Shown here: piece by piece, positions 1-8,367 of the stretch | Numbering within the stretch: position 1 is the first letter of the stretch | Layout of the letters: each line of letters opens with the position of its first letter | NCBI GenBank assembly: GCA_945952225.1 | Contig: CAMFHP010000039.1 | Span: 1 to 62,151 of the forward strand | Reading direction: 5' to 3' | DNA: 62,151 nucleotides | From: an uncultured Myxococcaceae bacterium | Lineage (GTDB): Bacteria > Myxococcota_A > Polyangia > Polyangiales > Ga0077539 | Translations under genes and position numbers: made by a program | The notes under the pieces: model-generated | What the model was told of the DNA's origin: nothing | The model's input: only the letters and a program-made list of their open reading frames with translations | Database searches by the model: none

Positions 1-53
1 AGAGTGCAACCTTGCCAAGGTTGACGTCGAGGGTTCGAATCCCTTCACCCGCT
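1..53 (+). tRNA. tRNA-Gly (GCC), 5' truncated by window edge
   Basis: This is the 3' part of a glycine tRNA. It is identical to the corresponding part of the complete copy at 161-232: anticodon arm with loop TTGCCAA, T arm with TTCGAAT, and the 3' acceptor strand CACCCGC. The D arm and 5' acceptor strand lie outside the window. The anticodon GCC occupies positions 14-16. Confidence 0.93.
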
Positions 54-160
54 CCACATCGCAGCCTCTGCGATGATCTCTTCTCCGAACCGTTGGGGCC
101 AACATGCTCCATCAGCATGCGGACGAAGAGACGATCGGAGCATCCATTGCGGCTCTGATT
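54..160 (+). other. spacer between tandem tRNA genes with two small hairpins
   Basis: There is no gene here. A perfect 7-bp hairpin (ATCGCAG/CTGCGAT, 3-nt loop) sits at 58-74, and a 6-bp inverted repeat (CATGCT/AGCATG) lies further on. Neither is followed by a T-run, so they look more like processing or folding elements of a tRNA precursor than terminators. The role is inferred. Confidence 0.45.
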
Positions 161-232
<72 letters not shown>

Positions 233-252
233 CCGAAGAGGCAACGCAAATG

Positions 253-290
253 AAGGTCGACCGGGATCCCGGTCGGCCTTTCTGCGTTTC
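253..290 (+). terminator. putative intrinsic terminator after tRNA-Gly
   Basis: A 12-bp stem with one G-T wobble (AAGGTCGACCGG / CCGGTCGGCCTT) closes on a GATC loop. It is followed by a short T-rich stretch (TTTCTGCGTTT). It stands 20 bp after the tRNA gene, where a terminator is expected. The core is a palindrome, so it could also act on the leftward VanW transcript ending at 380. Confidence 0.6.
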
Positions 291-379
291 TGGGCGACAC
301 CAGCAGGGCGACGCTGGACACGGGCCGTCCGGGGGATCGGCGACCCGTGTGAGCGTTGTCAGCGCTCCGAGGCGCCTCG

Positions 380-2020
380 TCAGCGCCGTCTGGGAGTCGC
401 CGGCGTGGGCGCTCGCGAGGTGCCACCACGCGCTGCCCCACAGGTCGCGCTGGAGCAGCCCGGAGGCTGTCGCGCGACGCGGCCCTCGACCGCCGCCTGG
501 GCCATCGCGGCAGTGACTGCGGTCGGCAGTGCACGCGTCAGGTGCTCTCGAACCATCCAGCCCGGAGAGCCCGAGAAGCCCGGTCGACGGACCTCCTGCA
601 TGTCGTTGGTGCCCGCCGCCTGCGTGACCGCGAGGTACTGGTCGGCCGTGTATTCGGGGTGATCGTCCTGCCGCGCCATGGGGCCGCTGCCCACGCTCGC
701 GCCGGTGCCCACGTGCCAGATCTGCGTCGTCGGCGGATAGGCGTCCTGCCAACGCTCTCGCACCGCCTGATCGCCCTCGCGGATGATGCGGTAGCGCGTG
801 ATGTGAAAGCCGGGGATGCCCCGCTGCGTCAGCACTCGCATGCCCGCCGGAAGGTTGGGGTCGGGTTGCTCGCGCTCCTCGAAGCGATCGACGCGCGGCA
901 TGATCTTTCGCACGAACGTGACGGTGCGTGTGCTTCGCGCGCCGAGCAGCTCGATACGAAGCACGCCGTTGCCGATGCGCCGATGGATCACCAGCGGGAA
1001 GGGCAACGTGTTGCGCATCCGCAGGTTGATCGACGGGTACACCACGGTCGCGTCGAGACCCATCTTGATGTAGCCGCTCGGGCGCGTGTGCGGGCGTCGA
1101 TCAAGGACCTCCATGCCCGCGAAGAACGAGGCAGCGAAGAGCGTTCCCGCGATCTGGCACGTGCCTCCGCCCACGCCGTCGATGAGCTCGCCCGCCGAGA
1201 TCACCGTCGCCATGCGGAAGCCATTGGCCTCCGAGCGGTCGCCCACCACTTCGTTGAAGTTGAACTCCGCGCCGGGCATCCACACGTAGCCGTTGAGCCG
1301 CTCCGCCGCGAGGTGGAGGTTGTACGTGCGGTCGCGGTGGTCTTCATTGGCGTTGTAGTTCGTCTGGAACCAGCCCACGACCGCGTTCATCTCCACGTCG
1401 CGAAGCTGCTCCGAGAGGATCGCGGGGCGCGTGCGCTCCATCACCGCGGTGATCGTGCGACGCCCCTCGGCGAAGGCGCGATCGAGCGCGGCCACGGTGC
1501 CGTACACGTCGACGTAGGTTCCCCAGCGCTCGGGGATCACGCGGCGCTGCTCGACGTCGATGCGCGCGTCGACGGGCACGTGGTCGGCTTCTTCCTTGAG
1601 TTGCATCACGATCGGCAGTGCGACGGCGCCGTCGACATGGACCGGGAGCGGAAGGTCGATGGGGCCGCGCGAGAGCGACGCGTGGTGACGCATCAGGGCG
1701 CTCGAAGGATCGCGCGCCGACACGATCAGACGTGTGAGCAGCGGGATGTCGACCCGCGCGCCGAAGCCCTCGCGGGATCGCTCGACGGAGTGTCCCTCCG
1801 CGGTGATCGTCACGTGCTCGCGGAGGTAGGTGTGCGCGATCTCCAACGCGATCTGGTGCGCATCACGGCCCCGTGGGAGCGCGCGTCCCCGGATGCGCAC
1901 CGGGGGGAGAGAGGCTGCCTCGGGGGCACGCTCGGGCAACACGAGATACCCCGCGCCGCCGCCCATCGCCGCGAACACGAGCGACAGCGCGCCGTACCGG
2001 ATGATCGGAGAGCTCCGCAT
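380..2020 (-). CDS. VanW family protein, membrane-anchored
   Basis: The 546-residue protein has a basic N-terminus followed by a hydrophobic segment (about residues 8-28), which fits a signal anchor. The middle third resembles the peptidoglycan-binding-like region that often precedes VanW. The VanW domain follows at about residues 215-360, with the core motifs MPGAEFNFNEVVG and GGGTCQIAGTLF. VanW domains occur in cell-wall-associated proteins and their biochemical role is unsettled, so vancomycin resistance should not be assumed. The C-terminal 100 residues are Pro/Arg-rich and of low complexity. The start 36 bp after the metallo-beta-lactamase gene suggests co-transcription with it and the kinase. 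Confidence 0.88.
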   Translation of the reverse strand: MRSSPIIRYGALSLVFAAMGGGAGYLVLPERAPEAASLPPVRIRGRALPRGRDAHQIALEIAHTYLREHVTITAEGHSVERSREGFGARVDIPLLTRLIVSARDPSSALMRHHASLSRGPIDLPLPVHVDGAVALPIVMQLKEEADHVPVDARIDVEQRRVIPERWGTYVDVYGTVAALDRAFAEGRRTITAVMERTRPAILSEQLRDVEMNAVVGWFQTNYNANEDHRDRTYNLHLAAERLNGYVWMPGAEFNFNEVVGDRSEANGFRMATVISAGELIDGVGGGTCQIAGTLFAASFFAGMEVLDRRPHTRPSGYIKMGLDATVVYPSINLRMRNTLPFPLVIHRRIGNGVLRIELLGARSTRTVTFVRKIMPRVDRFEEREQPDPNLPAGMRVLTQRGIPGFHITRYRIIREGDQAVRERWQDAYPPTTQIWHVGTGASVGSGPMARQDDHPEYTADQYLAVTQAAGTNDMQEVRRPGFSGSPGWMVREHLTRALPTAVTAAMAQAAVEGRVARQPPGCSSATCGAARGGTSRAPTPATPRRR

Positions 2021-2056
2021 GATCGGGACGAGCGGTAGTCCACTCGCCCCGGAGGG

Positions 2057-2890
2057 TCAACATCCCCGCGAGCGTGCGCGGAGTCGGTCGTACTCGTTCG
2101 CGTCGTGCGCGCAGAAGAGCGTCACGTCACTCGCGCTCGCAGCGAGCGCCGCAAGTCGCTGCTGGTTGCGCCGCCGCGCACCGTCGTCGATCGCGACCGC
2201 AGACTGAAACCACGCGAGACCGCGAGGACACCACGGCGAGGTCGAGATCTCGTCATGCCAGAAGTACGCGTCGCCTGCGTGCAGGAGCCAACCATCGTCG
2301 GCGCGCACGGCGACGGCCGCATGGCCGCGCGTGTGTCCGTGCAGCGGCAACATCGCAACGTCGGGGAGCGCCTCGGAGAGCGGCTGCACGGCGTCGAAGC
2401 CCTTCCAGGTGTCTCCACCCTCGCGATGCTTCACCCACGTCGGACCATGCGCCCAGTGGGCGGGTTGATACCGCTCGCGTTCGCCCACCGACGCGCGCGC
2501 CATCGCCGCGTCGAACTCCTTCGCGTGCACGTGAATTCGCGCCGCGGGAAAATCACCGATGCCGCCCGCGTGGTCGAAGTCGAGGTGGGTCAGCACGATG
2601 TCGCGCACGTCGTCGGCGCGGTACCCGAGCGCCTCGACCTGCCGCACGGCGCACTCGTGCGGGTCGAGCGAGGGTGCGCCGAGCGCGAGCATCGCGCGTC
2701 CGATGCGCTGCTTCGGCGCTGCGAGATCGCCAAGACCGAGCCCCGTGTCGACGAGCGTGAGACCTCGGGGCGTCTCGATCAGGAGGCAGTGACAGACCAT
2801 GCGTCCACGGGCCGTCCATGCGCCGCCGCGCGTCGTGAACGCCTCGTTGAACGGACACATCGTCGCGCAGTTGAGATGGTGGACCTTCAT
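2057..2890 (-). CDS. metallo-beta-lactamase fold hydrolase (N-acyl homoserine lactonase-like)
   Basis: The 277-residue protein has the zinc motif THLDFDHAGG (His102, Asp104, Asp106, His107), then HGHTRGH (third metal His), an Asp in HAGDAY, and a late His in CAHDANE. Overall layout and length match the AttM/AiiA-type lactonase branch of the superfamily, where such enzymes open the lactone ring of acyl-homoserine lactones. The exact substrate cannot be read from sequence, and no LuxI or LuxR gene is nearby. The ATG at 2890 overlaps the kinase stop codon (ATGA) and begins a natural MKVHHLN start, so it is preferred to an upstream in-frame ATG at 2914. Translational coupling to the kinase is likely. 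Confidence 0.82.
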   Translation of the reverse strand: MKVHHLNCATMCPFNEAFTTRGGAWTARGRMVCHCLLIETPRGLTLVDTGLGLGDLAAPKQRIGRAMLALGAPSLDPHECAVRQVEALGYRADDVRDIVLTHLDFDHAGGIGDFPAARIHVHAKEFDAAMARASVGERERYQPAHWAHGPTWVKHREGGDTWKGFDAVQPLSEALPDVAMLPLHGHTRGHAAVAVRADDGWLLHAGDAYFWHDEISTSPWCPRGLAWFQSAVAIDDGARRRNQQRLAALAASASDVTLFCAHDANEYDRLRARSRGC

Positions 2891-4194
2891 CGCGACGAGC
2901 GTACCAGCATCCACATCGCGAGCGCCGCGAGCGCCGCGAGCGCGGCCACGAGATACACGCGCATCACGCCACGCGGAGCGCTCGATCGCTCCTTGCGGGG
3001 TGGCGGACGGAGCGGACCGTACGACGACCGCGCCTCCCCGGCCTCATCGGGCGCCGTGGGCTCCGCCGCAGGCGCGCGGATCAGCGTGCGCGCGCCGTCT
3101 TCGATGTCGAGCAGGTCGTCGCTCGGCACCGTCTCCCGTGGCGCCTCTTCGAGCTCGGGTGCGGTGACCAGCACCGTGCGCGCGTCGCCCTCGTCGACCA
3201 CGTCGGTGCGCAGTCGCTCGCGGCTCGGCTCGGTCGTCGGCGCGCAGAACGACTCGTGCACCATGTCCACCACGGTGCGTGCGCTCGCCACGTCGTCGAC
3301 CACGTCGAGCGCGTCGCCGAGGAGGCTCCGCACGTCGACGCCGCGCATGTCGGTGGGCATGTACGCGTCGAGGAGGTTCGCGAAGGTCTGGATGTCGTCG
3401 AAGCGCTCCGTGGGCTTCTTCGAGAGCGCGCGCGCGATGCCCTCGCCCACCTCGGGAGGAATGCCCGGCACGATCTCGTGCACGAGCGGCACGGGGTCGG
3501 TGAGCACCGCGGCGATGATCGCCATGGGACTGTCTCCCACGAACGGACGCCCGCCGGTGAGCGCCTCGAAGCACACCACGGCGAGCGAGAACTGGTCGCT
3601 GCGCCCGTCGAGTTCGAGCCCGCGCACCTGCTCGGGCGACATGTATTCGGGCGTGCCCACGAGCATGCCCGTGCGCGTGAGCTGGTCGACAGTGCCGTGA
3701 TTGACCGCGTGGTGCTGGATGCGTCGTGTGATGCCGAAGTCGACGAGCACGGGCGTTCCGTTGCCGCGCACGAGGATGTTGTCGGGCTTCACGTCGCGAT
3801 GCACGAAGCCCGCGCGGTGCGCCGTCGCGAGCGCGCGCGCCACGGGCACGATCACGTGCGCGACCTCGTGGAGCGGGAGCGCGCCGCGGTCGAGCACGGC
3901 GCCGAAGCTGACGCCGTCGACGTACTCCATGGCCATCCACGACGCGCCGTCGGGTTCCTCACCGCGCTCGTAGATCTGCACGATGCTCGGGTGCGAGAGC
4001 TTCGAAACGGCCCATGCCTCGCGAAGAAATCGCTTGTGGCGCTGCGGGTCGTCTTGCGTCGCAGGGGTCAGCACCTTGATGGCCACGGGGCGTCCGTCGC
4101 GCTCGTCGCGCGCGAGGTACACGGAGCCCATGCCCCCCGAGCCGATCAGGCGCTCCAGACGATAGCGGCCTGCGATGACTCGACCGGGCTCCAT
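2887..4194 (-). CDS. PknB-type serine/threonine protein kinase with C-terminal membrane anchor
   Basis: The 435-residue protein has an N-terminal Hanks-type kinase domain (about residues 11-270): glycine loop GSGGMGSVY, ATP-binding Lys40 in VAIK, catalytic HRDVKPDN with Asp134, DFG at Asp152, and the activation-segment end GTPEYMSPEQ. A linker of about 130 acidic residues follows. The last 30 residues contain one hydrophobic helix and an Arg tail, placing the kinase in the cytoplasm on a C-terminal anchor. No PASTA or other extracellular sensor is present. It is the first gene of a leftward unit with the lactonase-like hydrolase (4-bp overlap) and VanW. Such kinases are abundant in myxobacteria; the substrate is unknown. 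Confidence 0.95.
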   Translation of the reverse strand: MEPGRVIAGRYRLERLIGSGGMGSVYLARDERDGRPVAIKVLTPATQDDPQRHKRFLREAWAVSKLSHPSIVQIYERGEEPDGASWMAMEYVDGVSFGAVLDRGALPLHEVAHVIVPVARALATAHRAGFVHRDVKPDNILVRGNGTPVLVDFGITRRIQHHAVNHGTVDQLTRTGMLVGTPEYMSPEQVRGLELDGRSDQFSLAVVCFEALTGGRPFVGDSPMAIIAAVLTDPVPLVHEIVPGIPPEVGEGIARALSKKPTERFDDIQTFANLLDAYMPTDMRGVDVRSLLGDALDVVDDVASARTVVDMVHESFCAPTTEPSRERLRTDVVDEGDARTVLVTAPELEEAPRETVPSDDLLDIEDGARTLIRAPAAEPTAPDEAGEARSSYGPLRPPPRKERSSAPRGVMRVYLVAALAALAALAMWMLVRSSR

Positions 4195-4300
4195 GCGTCG
4201 CGATGGATCACGTAGGTACCGCGAAGGGCGCGCGACTGTCGACGGTCACGCGCGAGTGCCGTTGTTGCTTCCGTCGGGGGCGCGTTGATAGCGTCCGCGC

Positions 4301-5539
4301 ATGGTCTCTCCCGCGGTTTCGGGCGGCGCCGTGCACGCGGACCTCCGCGTGTGCGCCGAGTGTGGCGCCGTCGCGCCGACGGAGCGCGCCCGCTGCGGCG
4401 TGTGCAACACCGCGTTCGGCCCGCTGTCGCCCACCGTTCCCCTCCCCGCGTCGGGGCGCGCGTGGGGACGCGTCGAGGTGACCGTTCCCTGCGCGCGATG
4501 CGGCACCGTGGTGGGCGTGCGGCCCGACTCGATCGGCGCGCCCATCGCGTGCGGTCAATGCGGCGCGAGCACCGACGTCGACCTCGCCTGGTGGGACGAG
4601 GCCTTTCACATGGTTCACGCCGCGGTGGACCTCTCGTTCCCCGATCTGCAGGGCCTCAACGCGCCGCTCGGGAGCTTCAACCCCTTCGCCGCCGTGGGCG
4701 TGCGCGAGTCGTCGATCGACCTGCCCTGCGATGCGCTTCCCTCGCAGTCTCCGCTGCGTCTTCGCGTGTGCCCCGGCGCGCCGCTCTGCCAGCGCTGTCG
4801 CAACCCGGTCTCCGTGCGATTCACCGCGCCGGGAAGGCTCACCGCGCAGTGCAGCCGTTGCGGCGACCGCGAAGCGTTCAGCGTGCCCGAGATCGTGTCG
4901 CAGCGCTTCGGGTCGGTGCGCGCGCTCATGTCGTATCCGCCCGAGGCCGCCGCCGCGCAGGGGCGCGTCGAGCCGTGGTGGGTGCTCATCGAGGGGCTGT
5001 CGTACCTGCGACCCGTCGTGCAGGAGAACAAGGCCCAGGCCGAGCGCGCCAACGCCGAGCGCGCCGCGTGGGAGTCGTGGCAGCAGCAGGAGCGCGAGCG
5101 GCAGGCCGCGGAGGCGAAGCAGCGCGCAGAGCAGGCCGAGCGTGATCGCGTCGAGCGGGAGAAGCGCGAGAAGGCCGAGCGCGAGCGTGTGGAGCGCGAA
5201 CGGTTGCAGGGCGAGGCGCGCGCGGGTCACGAAGAGGCCGACCGGCAGCGCGCGGAGCGGGAGCGCGTCGAGGGCGAGCTCGCGCGGATGCAGGAGTTCC
5301 ATCGCGGAGAGATGGAGCGCATGCAGCGCGAGGCGTGGGAGCAGGGCGAGCAGGCGCGCGCGCAGTACGCGCAGTTCGAGCAGGCGATGGCGTCGGAGCG
5401 GGCGAGGTACGCGGCGCTGGAGCGTGAGAGCGCCGAGCGCGATGCGAAGTCGAAGCGTCGGTGGCGCGTGGCGATGGTGCTCTGGGCGCTGTTCTTCGTG
5501 GCCGTGCTCGGCGACCTCGCGCTGGCCGTCATGAAGTGA
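4301..5539 (+). CDS. zinc-ribbon / coiled-coil / C-terminal membrane protein, function unknown
   Basis: The 412-residue protein is not a family I recognise. The N-terminal 190 residues hold paired CxxC knuckles: Cys18/21 with Cys32/35, then CARCG with CGQCG, then CQRCR with CSRCG, which suggests three zinc ribbons. Residues from about 245 to 380 are a long Glu/Arg/Ala-rich coiled coil with heptad-like repeats. The last 25 residues form one hydrophobic helix, a likely tail anchor. It is transcribed divergently from the Ser/Thr kinase with 106 bp between starts. It may be an adaptor or scaffold, but that is a guess. The strongly skewed ERERE composition also gives long shadow frames on both strands. 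Confidence 0.8.
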   Translation: MVSPAVSGGAVHADLRVCAECGAVAPTERARCGVCNTAFGPLSPTVPLPASGRAWGRVEVTVPCARCGTVVGVRPDSIGAPIACGQCGASTDVDLAWWDEAFHMVHAAVDLSFPDLQGLNAPLGSFNPFAAVGVRESSIDLPCDALPSQSPLRLRVCPGAPLCQRCRNPVSVRFTAPGRLTAQCSRCGDREAFSVPEIVSQRFGSVRALMSYPPEAAAAQGRVEPWWVLIEGLSYLRPVVQENKAQAERANAERAAWESWQQQERERQAAEAKQRAEQAERDRVEREKREKAERERVERERLQGEARAGHEEADRQRAERERVEGELARMQEFHRGEMERMQREAWEQGEQARAQYAQFEQAMASERARYAALERESAERDAKSKRRWRVAMVLWALFFVAVLGDLALAVMK

Positions 5540-5629
5540 GCGGTGCAGGGGCGCGGATGGCCGTTGGTTCCGCGCGCGGTTCACGGTAGAAGCGCGGCCG
5601 TTTCAACCCGAGACGGAGGCGCTGACCAC

Positions 5630-7132
5630 ATGACCGCTGGCACCGTGAAGACCCTTTTCAACCGCATCGGCCCCGACAAGGTGGGCGCCGCGGACGGCAG
5701 GCTCCTCGACGTGGGGAACCCCTCGGACGGATCGCTCCTCTCGCGTGCGCCGCGGTCGTCGGGCGTCGATGTGGACCGCGCCGTGGCCGCTGCGAAGGCG
5801 GCGTTTCGCGCGTGGTCGGCGACGCCTGCGCCCGCGCGCGGCGAGATTCTGTTTCGCGCCGGTGCGCTGATGGTCGAGCGCAAGGAGGCCATCGCGCAGG
5901 TGATGGCGCGCGAGATGGGCAAGCGCCTCGAAGAGGCCCGCGGTGACATTCAGGAGGCCATCGACACGGCGTGGTATGCGGGCGCGGAGGGACGGCGTCT
6001 CTTCGGGCACACGGCGCCCTCGGAGCTCCCGCGGAAGATGGGCATGACCTTCCGTCGCCCCATCGGCGTCGCGGGCGTCATCACCGCGTGGAACTTCCCC
6101 GTCGCCGTGCCGAGCTGGAAGATCCTGCCGGCCCTCGTGTGCGGCAACACCGTCGTGTGGAAGCCCTCGGAAGAGGCCCCCGAGTCGGGCTACCTCTTCG
6201 CCGAGTGCCTCTGGGACGCGGGCCTTCCCGCGGGCGTGCTCAACGTCGTGCAGGGCTACGGCGACGAGGTCGGCGCGGCCATCGTCGACCACCCCGACGT
6301 GCAGGTGCTCACCTTCACGGGCAGCACCGCCGTGGGTCGCAAGATCTACGAGACCGCGGGCCGCCACCTGAAGCGCGTGTCCCTCGAACTCGGCGGCAAG
6401 AACCCCGTGATCGTGATGCCCGACGCCGACGTCGAGCTCGCGGTCGACGGCATCCTCTGGGGCGCCTTCGGCACCGCCGGCCAGCGCTGCACCGCCACCA
6501 GCCGACTCATCGCCGTGGGCGACGTGGGCGACCGCGTGGTGGCGCGCCTCGCCGAGCGCGCGAAGACGCTGCGCGTGGGCAGCCCGCTCGATCCGAAGGT
6601 CGACATCGGGCCCATCGTCAACGAGCGCCAGCTCAAGCGCATCCATGGCTACGTGGAGAAGGGCGTAGCCGAGGGCGCAACGCTCGTGTGCGGCGGGGCC
6701 ATTCCCACCGAGGGCGAGCTCGCGACGGGCTGGTACTACCCGCCGACGATTCTCGACCACGTGAAGGCGGGCTCGACGCTCGCGCTCGAAGAGGTCTTCG
6801 GACCGGTGCTCTCGGTGATCCGCGTGGCGGATTTCGACGAGGCCATCCGCGTCGCCAACGAGGTGCAGTACGGCCTGAGCTCGTCGATCTACACGCGCGA
6901 CGTGAACCTCGCGATGCGCGCCGTGGAGCTCATCGACGCGGGCATCACCTACGTCAACGCGCCCACGATCGGCGCCGAGGCGCACTTTCCCTTCGGCGGC
7001 GTGAAGGCGACGGGCAACGGCCACCGCGAGGGCGGCTGGATGCCCTACGAGTTCTTCACCGAGGTGAAGACGGTCTACATCGATTATTCAGGCGGGCTTC
7101 AGCGCGCCCAGATCGACAACCGCAACGACTGA
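5630..7132 (+). CDS. NAD(P)-dependent aldehyde dehydrogenase
   Basis: The 500-residue protein oxidises an aldehyde to a carboxylate with NAD(P). It has the family's usual length and motifs: the Rossmann/cofactor region [24 protein letters not shown], the general base Glu253 in SLELGGK, and the catalytic nucleophile Cys287 in GQRCTAT. It also has EEVFGPVL and the C-terminal [11 protein letters not shown]. The ATG at 5630 is preceded by GGAGG ten bases upstream, so it is chosen over an in-frame ATG at 5543. The C-terminal FGG...YIDYSGGLQ pattern recalls semialdehyde dehydrogenases, but the substrate cannot be assigned. It appears to be transcribed alone. Confidence 0.95.
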   Translation: MTAGTVKTLFNRIGPDKVGAADGRLLDVGNPSDGSLLSRAPRSSGVDVDRAVAAAKAAFRAWSATPAPARGEILFRAGALMVERKEAIAQVMAREMGKRLEEARGDIQEAIDTAWYAGAEGRRLFGHTAPSELPRKMGMTFRRPIGVAGVITAWNFPVAVPSWKILPALVCGNTVVWKPSEEAPESGYLFAECLWDAGLPAGVLNVVQGYGDEVGAAIVDHPDVQVLTFTGSTAVGRKIYETAGRHLKRVSLELGGKNPVIVMPDADVELAVDGILWGAFGTAGQRCTATSRLIAVGDVGDRVVARLAERAKTLRVGSPLDPKVDIGPIVNERQLKRIHGYVEKGVAEGATLVCGGAIPTEGELATGWYYPPTILDHVKAGSTLALEEVFGPVLSVIRVADFDEAIRVANEVQYGLSSSIYTRDVNLAMRAVELIDAGITYVNAPTIGAEAHFPFGGVKATGNGHREGGWMPYEFFTEVKTVYIDYSGGLQRAQIDNRND

Positions 7133-7153
7133 GCGCCGCGCTCGTACGAACGG

Positions 7154-7200
7154 GGCCCGCCGCGCGTCTCGCCGATGCGCAGCGGGCCTCGCGGCATTTT
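7154..7200. terminator. possible bidirectional terminator between convergent genes
   Basis: A 7-bp perfect stem (GGCCCGC at 7154-7160 with GCGGGCC at 7182-7188) has further GC pairing inside and a CATTTT stretch a few bases beyond. It lies in the 67-bp gap between the rightward aldehyde dehydrogenase and the leftward lipoprotein. The T-run is short and displaced, so the call is tentative. Confidence 0.4.
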
Positions 7201-8324
7201 CAGTCGCACACGTTCGCGAGGCAGCGGTCGCCCTCGCACTCGTTCGACACACAATCGCTGTTGCGCGTGCAGGCCATGCCCGTGGCGAGCTTCGGCTGGC
7301 ACGTGCTCGTCATCGTGTCGCAGCGGAGCCCCGTGTTGCAGACGCCCGCGAGCAGGTCGTTGCCCGGCGTGCAGCGCGCCCCCACGACGCCGTCGCCCAT
7401 CGAGGCGCACGCGCCGCTCACACATTCGAGGCGCAGCAGGGGGTTGCAGATCGGAGGCGCCGCGGGATTGCCGCTGCACGCACCGCCCACGGTCGTGCGC
7501 ACGACCGCCGAGGGCGCGACGCACGTGCGCGCAGCGCCCGACGCGCCGGGGGCGCAGAGCGTGCCCGCCGCGCAGACGTCGTCGTTGGTGCAGGCGCCGC
7601 CCGCGGCCACGGGGCGTCGACAGGTTGCGCCGTCGCACACGAGCCCGCTCGCACACGGGATGCGCGTCGCGGTGGTCGCCGTCTCGCTGCGTCCGCAGGG
7701 CTGCCCTTCGGCGGCGGCGGCGCCCGTCTGCACGGCGACGCAGCGGCTCCCGAGGCAGGTGGCGGCGCCGGTGTCTCCGCCCACGCACGCGCGGTCGAGC
7801 GTGCATGCGCCGCCGAGGGCGACGCGGGCGCGACAGGTTCCGGGGCACGCCCGCGTTCCCGAGTCGCCGTGGTCGCACCAGGCGCCGGTCACACACTGCT
7901 CCTGCCGCGAGCACATGCCGCCGATGGCGACGGTGCCGGTGAACGCGTCTTTGCAGAGCTGCGCGACCTCGGTGTCGTCGAGCACACAGGCCGTGCGAAC
8001 GCGCGCGAGGCACTCGCCCGCTGCCGTTGCGTTGAAGCGGATCGAGCCCGCGCGCGACTGCGCCACGAGGTCGGCCACGTTGCCCACGCCGAGCCGCGGG
8101 AGGAGCGTCTCGCACGTGGCTGCGTCGCCCATCAGCGCGATGGCCTGCGCCGCGTCGCCCGACTGGGGACAGGTGAAGAGCGTGGTGCAGAGCGCGCGGT
8201 AGTAGGCCGATTCGAAGGTGTCGAGGGTGACGGTGCCCGAGGTTCCTCCGGGCACGCCGGTGTTGTCAGAACAGGCGGCGGCCGACACGAACGCGAGGGC
8301 GGAGAGAAAGGCAGTGGATCGCAT
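7200..8324 (-). CDS. cysteine-rich lipoprotein, function unknown
   Basis: The 374-residue protein has a type II signal peptide ending in the lipobox SAAAC, with Cys18 as the likely lipidated residue. The first part of the mature protein is an alpha-helical region. From about residue 125 it becomes a run of short modules (GGACT...C..G..C, CVSGACASMGDG...CTPG) with paired cysteines. This knottin-like pattern is frequent in secreted myxobacterial proteins and usually implies disulfides and surface exposure. The start is set by the signal peptide; the frame stays open far upstream, but that part is a shadow of the neighbouring gene. It lies 43 bp after the leftward 722-residue protein and may be in its operon. 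Confidence 0.85.
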   Translation of the reverse strand: MRSTAFLSALAFVSAAACSDNTGVPGGTSGTVTLDTFESAYYRALCTTLFTCPQSGDAAQAIALMGDAATCETLLPRLGVGNVADLVAQSRAGSIRFNATAAGECLARVRTACVLDDTEVAQLCKDAFTGTVAIGGMCSRQEQCVTGAWCDHGDSGTRACPGTCRARVALGGACTLDRACVGGDTGAATCLGSRCVAVQTGAAAAEGQPCGRSETATTATRIPCASGLVCDGATCRRPVAAGGACTNDDVCAAGTLCAPGASGAARTCVAPSAVVRTTVGGACSGNPAAPPICNPLLRLECVSGACASMGDGVVGARCTPGNDLLAGVCNTGLRCDTMTSTCQPKLATGMACTRNSDCVSNECEGDRCLANVCD

Positions 8325-8367
8325 GGCGCGGCGCGAGAGCACATCGCGCGCCAACGTGGCGCGAGGC

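Noticed and set aside
58-74. Intrinsic terminator after the first tRNA
   Set aside because: The hairpin is only 7 bp and no T-run follows. It precedes a second tRNA on the same strand, so processing is more likely.
380-2020. Vancomycin-resistance gene
   Set aside because: VanW-domain proteins are widespread and not linked to resistance by themselves. No other van genes are nearby.
356-2038. A 560-codon open frame opposite the VanW gene
   Set aside because: It is a GC-driven shadow, rich in Arg/His/Asp/Val, without recognisable motifs.
2057-2890. Part of a quorum-sensing locus
   Set aside because: The hydrolase resembles AHL lactonases, but no LuxI or LuxR gene is in the window, so a role in signalling cannot be supported.
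5543-5629. Earlier ATG for the aldehyde dehydrogenase
   Set aside because: The extra 29 residues do not match the family N-terminus, and the GGAGG stands before the ATG at 5630.
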